Position numbers and translations under genes: made by a program
The notes under the pieces: generated by a model
Databases searched by the model: none
What the model saw: the letters and a program-made list of their open reading frames with translations, nothing else
What the model was told of the DNA's origin: nothing
NCBI GenBank assembly: GCA_045613985.1
Contig: JAZLCA010000063.1
Coordinates: 1-38,268, forward strand
Length of the DNA: 38,268 bases
Source: SIG644 sp045613985
GTDB lineage: Bacteria > Bacillota > Clostridia > Oscillospirales > CAG-272
Direction: 5' to 3'
Part shown: in pieces, positions 33,689 through 38,268 of the stretch
How the letters are laid out: each line of letters begins with the position of its first letter
Position numbering within the stretch: the stretch's first letter is position 1

Positions 33689-34232
33689 AGCCATACCCCC
33701 TCTTGTTCAAAAATTTTGAAAGATTCTTTTTCATGCGATCCAAGCGCAGGTAGATCGCCGCTTCGCTCATCCGGGTCGCGCGGGCGATATCGGCTACTGC
33801 GTCGTAAAACCAATAGCGCCGCATGAAAATGTACCGATTGATTTCGTTCAAGCCGCCCAGCCAATCGTTGAGAATGTGGGTCAGCTCCGCTTGCCCGTGA
33901 TCGCGCTCCCCTCCGGCCAGATCACCAATCTGCTCCAGACTCACGTCGCCTCGACGATCCCGCTTGGCCGCCCGATCGTGCTTATACCTTGTCAGCGATA
34001 TGTTGCGGCAAATGCGGCAGGCAAAGGCGCACAAAGGGTTGGGACGGGCGGGCGGAATGGCGTTCCAAAGGGCTAAATAGGCGTCATTGACGCACTCCTT
34101 GGCATCCTGCTCGTTTTGCAGAATATTGTGACTGACGCGGTACATGGCGTCGCCGTATTGCGTCGCCACCGCCTCGAGCGCCTCGTCCGATCGGGCGAAA
34201 AACAGCTCTATAATATGCTCATCCGTCATCAC
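33675..34232 (-). CDS. sigma-70 family (ECF-like) RNA polymerase sigma factor
   Basis: 185 residues. Region 2 spans about 8-75 (YGDAMYRVSHNILQNEQDAKECVNDAYLALWNAIPP, with the DAKECVNDAYLALW core-binding motif). Region 4 spans about 125-178 (LNEINRYIFMRRYWFYDAVADIARATRMSEAAIYLRLDRMKKNL, a helix-turn-helix). Region 3 is absent, as expected for ECF factors. It starts with GTG (34232) or the next ATG (34229) behind GAGGAGGTG. The 3' end overlaps its membrane partner gene. Its own promoter is sigma-A-like, so no autoregulated ECF promoter was recognised. Confidence 0.9.
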   Translation of the reverse strand: MMTDEHIIELFFARSDEALEAVATQYGDAMYRVSHNILQNEQDAKECVNDAYLALWNAIPPARPNPLCAFACRICRNISLTRYKHDRAAKRDRRGDVSLEQIGDLAGGERDHGQAELTHILNDWLGGLNEINRYIFMRRYWFYDAVADIARATRMSEAAIYLRLDRMKKNLSKFLNKRGYGYETR

Positions 34233-34293
34233 AAATCACCTCCTCACCCATATTCTAACTTTTCTTTGTCGGTTTTTATCGGGGGATGGCAAA

Positions 34294-34322
34294 ATAATAT
34301 CATATTTCTTGATTTTTTGCAA
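34294..34322 (-). promoter_or_regulatory. sigma-A promoter for the sigma-factor operon
   Basis: TTGCAA (34322-34317), 17 bases, TATTAT (34299-34294) on the minus strand. The start point would be near 34287. Its -35 box lies six bases from the -35 box of the divergent LUD-gene promoter, so the two may compete for RNA polymerase. Confidence 0.65.
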
Positions 34323-34328
34323 CGCCTC

Positions 34329-34357
34329 TTGCGCAAAGCCACGGAATATGCTACAAT
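34329..34357 (+). promoter_or_regulatory. sigma-A promoter for the LUD-domain gene
   Basis: TTGCGC (34329-34334), 17 bases, then TACAAT (34352-34357) preceded by TGC, making an extended -10. The start point would be near 34364. Confidence 0.65.
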
Positions 34358-34386
34358 AAATCCAATGAAAAACACGGAGGTGCTTT

Positions 34387-34992
34387 ATGAACTTCGATAC
34401 GGTCAAAAAAAATCTGCTCTCTCTCGGCTATGCCGTTTCCTGCTTTGACACAGCAAAGGAGGCCGCCGACTACCTCGACGCCGCCATGGACGGCAAGACC
34501 GTCGGCATGGGAGGATCCGTCACACTGCAACAGATGGGGCTGTACGACCGCCTGTCCTCTCACAATCAGGTATACAGCCACGCGCGCCTGTCCGAAGGTC
34601 AGACACCCCGCGACGTTTTTCCCCATGCCGCTCGAGCGCAAATCTATCTGTCCTCGGTCAACGGCCTTGCCGAGACGGGCGAGATCGTTAACATCGACGG
34701 CAACTGCAATCGCGTCAGCGCCATGTCCTTCGGACACGAAAAGGTATATCTGATCGTCGGCAGCAACAAGCTCGCTCCCGATTACGATGCGACATTGTGG
34801 CGCGCCCGCAATATCGCCGCCCCCCGCAACGCACAGCGCTTGCATCGCAATACCCCCTGCGCCAAGGCGGCTGATCGGTGCTACAATTGCAACAGCCCCG
34901 AGCGCATCTGCCGCGCGCTGTCGGTCTTTTGGGAAAAGCCCAGCGGCTGCGATTTTGAGGTTGTATTGATTGGGGAAGAATTGGGATATTGA
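34387..34992 (+). CDS. LUD-domain protein (LutC/YkgG-like)
   Basis: 201 residues. The pattern is the stand-alone LUD family: KNLLSLGYAVSCFDTAKEAADYL, TVGMGGSVTLQQMGLYDRL, then AQIYLSSVNGLAETGEIVNIDGNCNRVSAMSFGHEKVYLIVGSNKL, and a cysteine-bearing C-terminus (TPCAKAADRCYNCNSPERICRALSVF). LutC-type proteins belong to lactate utilisation complexes, but this subgroup occurs alone in anaerobes and its role is unknown; the C-x2-C plus distal C could hold a metal. It starts behind GGAGGTG with its own promoter. No lutA or lutB homologue is nearby. There is no strong terminator in the 183 bases before rbfA. Confidence 0.88.
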   Translation: MNFDTVKKNLLSLGYAVSCFDTAKEAADYLDAAMDGKTVGMGGSVTLQQMGLYDRLSSHNQVYSHARLSEGQTPRDVFPHAARAQIYLSSVNGLAETGEIVNIDGNCNRVSAMSFGHEKVYLIVGSNKLAPDYDATLWRARNIAAPRNAQRLHRNTPCAKAADRCYNCNSPERICRALSVFWEKPSGCDFEVVLIGEELGY

Positions 34993-35111
34993 GCGTGAAT
35001 TGCTGAATTTCGCACAACTTCTCCTCGAGCTTGCTCTTCTCTCCCCTTCTCGCCGTGAGCGAGCCTGTAGAAAAAGTTGCAATAATTTCCGTAAAATCCC
35101 CCCCTTCCCCC

Positions 35112-35140
35112 TTGTAAACCAACCAAAACTATGTTATACT
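35112..35140 (+). promoter_or_regulatory. sigma-A promoter for rbfA
   Basis: TTGTAA (35112-35117), 17 bases, TATACT (35135-35140). The start point would be near 35147, about 29 bases before the ATG. The rest of the 34993-35175 interval holds only weak dyads (for example CTCGC/GCGAG near 35058-35073) and no gene. Confidence 0.7.
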
Positions 35141-35175
35141 ATACCCAGAAATTCCAAACGAAAGGATGAACATCC

Positions 35176-35607
35176 ATGGCAAAATACAGACGCGGTCGAA
35201 TCAACGACGAAATGCGAAACGAGGTTGCCTCTATTCTGCGCGAAGTAAAAGATCCTCGCGTTAAGGACGCCTTTGTCAGCGTGACGGGGGCTGAAGTTAC
35301 CGCCGATCTCAAATATGCAAAAATCTACTACTCCGCTTTGCGCGGCGATGAAAAGGAACTGTCCCGCGGACTTCGCTCCTCGGCCTCCTTTATTCGCTCC
35401 GAGCTTGCCCGCCGGCTTAATTTGCGCATGACGCCCGAGTTGACCTTCATCCGCGACACTTCGCTGGCTCACGGCGCCCACATTGCCTCTCTCCTCCATA
35501 AGATCGAGGAAGAATCCCCCAACATCTTTGACGACGAGCAGGAAACGGACGAGGAAGCTGCCAACGTCGAACAAGAGTCAGACGAATCCACCGAGAGCGA
35601 CGATTGA
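35176..35607 (+). CDS. rbfA: ribosome-binding factor A
   Basis: 143 residues. The KH-type fold is recognisable from RRGRINDEMRNEVASILREVKDPR at the start, VSVTGAEVTADLKYAKIYYS (about 33-52) and ELARRLNLRMTPELTFIRDTSLAHG (about 75-99). The last 25 residues are almost entirely acidic. RbfA helps mature the 30S 5' domain of 16S rRNA. In most Bacillota it lies in the nusA-infB operon; here it stands alone with its own promoter and terminator. The start codon follows AAAGGATG. Confidence 0.95.
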   Translation: MAKYRRGRINDEMRNEVASILREVKDPRVKDAFVSVTGAEVTADLKYAKIYYSALRGDEKELSRGLRSSASFIRSELARRLNLRMTPELTFIRDTSLAHGAHIASLLHKIEEESPNIFDDEQETDEEAANVEQESDESTESDD

Positions 35608-35623
35608 TTCGCCCTGCCATTTT

Positions 35624-35653
35624 GAATAAAACCTCCCCAACGTGGCAATATTG
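35624..35653 (+). promoter_or_regulatory. candidate sigma-F promoter for spoIIR
   Basis: GAATA (35624-35628) matches 4 of 5 positions of the sigma-F -35 consensus GYATA. After 15 bases, GGCAATATTG (35644-35653) fits the GGnnAnAnT-type -10. The start point would be near 35660, just before the ribosome-binding site of spoIIR, a sigma-F-dependent gene in B. subtilis. Motif and gene function agree, but the sequence also serves as the inner part of a terminator hairpin. Confidence 0.45.
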
Positions 35654-35674
35654 TTGCCGAAAGGGAGGTTTTTT
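35628..35674 (+). terminator. terminator after rbfA, overlapping the spoIIR ribosome-binding site
   Basis: AAAACCTCCC (35628-35637) pairs perfectly with GGGAGGTTTT (35663-35672), with an inner GGCAA/TTGCC stem, followed by a T run to 35674. The 3' arm contains GGGAGG, the only good ribosome-binding site for the spoIIR ATG at 35678. Confidence 0.85.
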
Positions 35675-35677
35675 CTT

Positions 35678-36319
35678 ATGCATATCAAATCAAACCGGAG
35701 GCTGTTGTGCCTCGTTCTTATCACCGCTTCAGTCCTTACCGCCTTGATCGTTGTGGGAACCGCCATCCTACCCGTTCACGGCGAGGAGCAAATTTACGAT
35801 GCCGTCATTCGCCTGCACGTGCTGGCTAACTCGGATAGTGAGAAGGATCAGGCCCTGAAAATGCAGGTGCGCGACGCTGTGCTGATTGAGGCAAGCGAGG
35901 CGCTGGAAGGCTGCGCAGATCGCGGCGAAGCCGCCGCTCGACTGACAGATCTGCTCCCCCATCTGACACAAGCAGCAAAGCAACGGCTGCAGGATCTGGG
36001 ATGTGAGGACGAAGTAACGGTCACTCTCTCCAAGGAACCGTATCCTACCCGTAATTACGAATCCTTTTGCTTTCCCGCCGGCGAATACCTGTCGCTGCGC
36101 GTCATGATCGGCCAGGCTCAAGGGCAAAACTTCTGGTGCGTCTTGTTCCCGCCTTTGTGTATGTCCGCGGCAACCGTCACCCGCGAGCAGGCGGAGGAAG
36201 AGTTTATTGAGGTGGGGCTTTCCAAGGATCAATACGCCATCATCACCGAGACCGAAAATACCAAATACAAGCTTCGTTTTAAATTCCTCGAAACACTGCA
36301 GAGTTGGTTCGGAGAATGA
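35678..36319 (+). CDS. spoIIR: stage II sporulation protein R
   Basis: 213 residues from the ATG at 35678; an upstream GTG at 35642 sits inside the terminator hairpin and is rejected. A signal/membrane segment (about 9-31, LLCLVLITASVLTALIVVGTAIL) is followed by the family hallmark IRLHVLANSDSEKDQALKMQVRDAVL (about 43-68), and later by YESFCFPAGEYLSLRVMIG and FWCVLFPPLC. SpoIIR is made in the forespore under sigma-F, exported between the two membranes, and triggers SpoIIGA to process pro-sigma-E. It therefore lies upstream of the sigma-E-controlled ylbJ-yqfC-yqfD genes in the sporulation cascade. Confidence 0.95.
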   Translation: MHIKSNRRLLCLVLITASVLTALIVVGTAILPVHGEEQIYDAVIRLHVLANSDSEKDQALKMQVRDAVLIEASEALEGCADRGEAAARLTDLLPHLTQAAKQRLQDLGCEDEVTVTLSKEPYPTRNYESFCFPAGEYLSLRVMIGQAQGQNFWCVLFPPLCMSAATVTREQAEEEFIEVGLSKDQYAIITETENTKYKLRFKFLETLQSWFGE

Positions 36320-36367
36320 CAAGGTAAACAAATTGCGCCGGGTTAGACAATTCTCCCGCTTTTTCCC

Positions 36368-36396
36368 TTGACAAAAGAGGTAAAATAGCGTATAAT
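36368..36396 (+). promoter_or_regulatory. consensus sigma-A promoter for the transketolase subunit
   Basis: A perfect TTGACA (36368-36373), 17 bases and a perfect TATAAT (36391-36396). The start point would be near 36403, 24 bases before the ATG. It predicts strong constitutive expression. Confidence 0.9.
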
Positions 36397-36426
36397 AAAC
36401 GGGTAATTATCAACGGAGGATGCACC

Positions 36427-37377
36427 ATGAGCAATCTGAATGTACCTAAGAAAAAAATGGCCCCCCGCGACGCCTTTGGTCGCGCACTGGAGGCAATGGG
36501 AGAAGAGCGTAATTTCGTCGTTCTTTGCGCCGACCTGGCAGATGCCACCCGCGCCGGCTTTTTTGCCGAAAAGTATCCCGAAAGATTTATCGAATGCGGC
36601 ATTGCCGAGGCGAATATGATGTCGGTTGCAGCCGGTATCGCGACCACGGGCATTCCTGCCGTTGCTACCACGTTTGCTATGTTTGCGGCAGGCCGTGCTT
36701 ACGAGCAGGTGCGCAATTCCATCGCTTATCCCCACCTCAACGTCAAGATCGGCGCAACGCACGCAGGTCTTTCGGTCGGTGAGGACGGCGCAACTCACCA
36801 GTGCTTGGAGGATCTCGCACTCATGCGCGAGCTGCCCGGCATGACGGTGCTTTCCCCCTGCGACGGTCCCGAATCGGCGCGTGCCATCAAGGCGGCGCTG
36901 GAGATGGACGGCCCCGTTTACGTCCGTATGGGCCGCTCTGCCCTGGACGTGATCACCGAAGACGACGCTGAATTCACCATCGGTAAGGGTGTCGTCATGG
37001 CCGACGGTAAGGACGCTGTCATGTTCGCTACCGGTCTGATGGTAAGCGAATCCCTCAAGGCTCGCGAAATTTTGGCGGAACGCGGCATTGATCTGGCCGT
37101 CATCAACATTCACACCATCAAGCCCATCGACGAGGATATCATCGTTTCGTATGCAAGCAAGACGGGCCACGTTTTCACCGCGGAGGACCACTTTATCACG
37201 GGCGGTCTTGGCTCGGCCGTTGCCGAGGTGCTTTGCGAGAAGTGCCCCACGCCTCTGACCCGCATCGGTGTCAAGGACACCTTCGGCCGCAGCGGTACGT
37301 TTGAGGATCTCATCGTTGCCTACGGCATGGACGCCGAGAGCGTTGCCAATACCATCGAAGCCGCACTGAAAAAGTAA
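36427..37377 (+). CDS. transketolase, C-terminal subunit
   Basis: 316 residues, the size of the split-transketolase C-terminal half. The pyrimidine-binding domain (about 10-185) has FVVLCADLADATRAGFFAEKYPERFIECGIAEANMMSVAAGIA with the conserved glutamate in GIAEANM, and GATHAGLSVGEDGATHQCLEDLALMRELPGMTVLSPCD. The C-terminal domain (about 190-316) ends in GVKDTFGRSGTFEDL. The thiamine-diphosphate-binding N-terminal half, which is needed for activity, is not next to it on either side, although such pairs are usually adjacent. The enzyme exchanges two-carbon units between sugar phosphates. The ATG follows GGAGGATG. Confidence 0.93.
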   Translation: MSNLNVPKKKMAPRDAFGRALEAMGEERNFVVLCADLADATRAGFFAEKYPERFIECGIAEANMMSVAAGIATTGIPAVATTFAMFAAGRAYEQVRNSIAYPHLNVKIGATHAGLSVGEDGATHQCLEDLALMRELPGMTVLSPCDGPESARAIKAALEMDGPVYVRMGRSALDVITEDDAEFTIGKGVVMADGKDAVMFATGLMVSESLKAREILAERGIDLAVINIHTIKPIDEDIIVSYASKTGHVFTAEDHFITGGLGSAVAEVLCEKCPTPLTRIGVKDTFGRSGTFEDLIVAYGMDAESVANTIEAALKK

Positions 37378-37389
37378 TACCGCAAGAGA

Positions 37390-37418
37390 AGCCCTCGGCT
37401 GTTATAGCCGAGGGCTTT
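37390..37418 (+). terminator. terminator after the transketolase subunit
   Basis: GCCCTCGGCT (37391-37400), a 5-base loop and AGCCGAGGGC (37406-37415) form a 10-bp perfect stem, flanked by AA on the left and TTT on the right. Confidence 0.85.
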
Positions 37419-37431
37419 CCTATTCCCTGTT

Positions 37432-37645
37432 CAAAGTTTTTAAAAGAAGAACGGGGAAACCTTTTTCTTTCATGCCGAGAGGGAACCTTCCCCGAAAGAA
37501 GGTTCCCTCCCCACCCCTCCCTCCAAGAACTTTACGAAACAGCAAGAATTTGCACTTTTTGTTCAAAACTCATTCCCTATTTTTCTTTGTAAAGTTTTTT
37601 GAAGGGAGCGCGAGGGGAACTTTTTTTCAAAAAAGTTCCCCTCGC
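37432..37645. repeat. repeated palindromic intergenic element
   Basis: This gene-free stretch holds three related units of about 40 bases. Unit A (37432-37470, AAAGTTTTT...GGGGAAACCTTTTTCTTTC) is roughly the reverse complement of unit B (37494-37535, ending in CTCCAAGAACTTTAC). Unit C (37589-37627, GTAAAGTTTTTTGAAGGGAG...) has the orientation of A. Inside are two strong hairpins: GAGGGAACCTTC/GAAGGTTCCCTC (37479-37509, 12 bp) and GCGAGGGGAAC plus T/A pairs with GTTCCCCTCGC (37610-37645, about 16 bp). The latter lies 16 bases after the tpiA stop and may also end that transcript. No open reading frame with a ribosome-binding site is present. Confidence 0.7.
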
Positions 37646-37660
37646 ACCATATTTAATTTC

Positions 37661-38268
37661 TTACTGTGCAGCGTCTACGATCGCGGTGAACTTCTCTGCA
37701 ACCAGAGATGCGCCGCCGATCAGACCACCGTCGACGTTGGTCTTGGCAAGCAGTTCAGCTGCGTTCTTTTCGTTCATGGAACCGCCGTACTGAATGATGG
37801 TAGCCTCAGCAACCTCAGCGCCGTAGATCTCGGCAAGTGCCTCGCGGATCTGGCCGCAGGTCTCGTCAGCCTGCTCGGGAGTTGCGGTCAGGCCGGTACC
37901 AATGGCCCAAACGGGCTCGTAAGCGATGATAACGTTCTTCATGTCCTCAGCGGAAATGCCGGCCAGGTCGAGCTTGGTCTGCATGGAGACAACTTCCTTG
38001 GTAATGCCGGCCAGTCTCTGCTCCTTAACCTCACCCAGGCACAAAAGAACCTTCATGCCTGCTGCCAGTGCAGCCTTGGTGCGCTTGTTGACGGTCTCGT
38101 CCGTCTCGCCAAAGTACTGACGTCTTTCGGAGTGACCGATGATGACGTACTCAACGCCGATCTCCTTGAGCATCTCAGCGGAAACTTCGCCGGTGTATGC
38201 GCCCTTTGCCTCAAAGTGAACGTTCCCAGGACCGATCTTGATGTTGGAGCCCTTGGCGGCCTCCATAG
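37661..38268 (-). CDS. tpiA: triosephosphate isomerase, C-terminal part (runs off window)
   Basis: The last 202 residues of about 250; the N-terminal part with the catalytic lysine is right of the window. The catalytic histidine is in IIGHSERRQYFGE, the catalytic glutamate in AYEPVWAIGTG, the flexible loop follows it, and the phosphate-binding YGGSMNEKNA and GGLIGGASL close the barrel. The enzyme interconverts dihydroxyacetone phosphate and glyceraldehyde 3-phosphate. The usual GAQN motif before VHFE reads GPGN here, a double change in a conserved dimer-interface segment. The gene converges on the transketolase gene across the repeat element. Confidence 0.95.
   Translation of the reverse strand, partial: MEAAKGSNIKIGPGNVHFEAKGAYTGEVSAEMLKEIGVEYVIIGHSERRQYFGETDETVNKRTKAALAAGMKVLLCLGEVKEQRLAGITKEVVSMQTKLDLAGISAEDMKNVIIAYEPVWAIGTGLTATPEQADETCGQIREALAEIYGAEVAEATIIQYGGSMNEKNAAELLAKTNVDGGLIGGASLVAEKFTAIVDAAQ

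Noticed and set aside
34351..35082. A 243-codon minus-strand open frame opposite the LUD gene
   Set aside because: The plus-strand LUD gene has a promoter, ribosome-binding site and clear family motifs; the antisense frame has none.
34993..35175. Weak dyad CTCGC/GCGAG as a terminator for the LUD gene
   Set aside because: Only a 5-bp stem and no T run; not convincing as an intrinsic terminator.

Overview
The window looks like the chromosome of a spore-forming, anaerobic clostridium (class Clostridia, probably an Oscillospirales-like gut lineage; the family is inference). The pointers are four sporulation genes (spoIIR, yqfC, yqfD and a ylbJ homologue), a SAM-I riboswitch in front of metK, the gene order yqfC-yqfD-phoH-ybeY-era-recO shared with Bacillota, a stand-alone transketolase C-terminal subunit, and several exported or carbohydrate-related proteins. 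I see no phage, insertion sequence, CRISPR array, tRNA or rRNA. Most of the window is chromosomal core with a few accessory genes between conserved blocks.

Layout. Positions 1-46 are the start of a methylglyoxal synthase gene, running off the left edge, with a consensus promoter at 158-186. From 9325 down to 335 lies one long minus-strand run: ylbJ-yqfC-yqfD (sporulation), then phoH-ybeY-membrane protein-era-recO-mutS2 (RNA processing, ribosome maturation and DNA repair), ended by a terminator at 271-312. A sigma-E-like promoter precedes ylbJ. Divergent from it, rluA and a DUF3810 membrane metalloprotease-like gene read rightward to a two-way terminator at 11581-11608. A two-gene minus-strand unit (13321-11617) encodes an exported, membrane-anchored protein with two similar modules and a small beta-rich protein.

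A second long minus-strand operon begins at the mreB promoter (24524-24552) and runs mreB-pepD-rlmB-degenerate P-type ATPase-TIGR03960-TIGR03936-GH127, ending at a terminator at 13452-13486. The 968-residue protein in it keeps the P1B-ATPase layout but has lost essentially every catalytic signature. Upstream, metK (riboswitch-controlled), a small membrane protein, recD2 and comF form a further minus-strand group ending at a terminator at 24594-24625. Next come a large lipoprotein with two pectate-lyase-like beta-helix segments, and a sigma factor with a membrane-bound partner that resembles an anti-sigma factor.

From 34387 the genes read rightward: a LUD-domain protein, rbfA, spoIIR and a transketolase C-terminal subunit, each apparently with its own promoter. 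The spoIIR start region is compact: the rbfA terminator contains the spoIIR ribosome-binding site in its 3' arm and a sigma-F-like -10 in its middle. A repeated palindromic intergenic element (about 37432-37645) separates the transketolase gene from tpiA, which runs off the right edge.

The most notable items are the degenerate P-type ATPase, the terminator/ribosome-binding-site overlap at spoIIR, the exported two-module protein with its small partner, and the intergenic palindromic element. All functional calls rest on reading motifs and gene order by eye; no database search was run.
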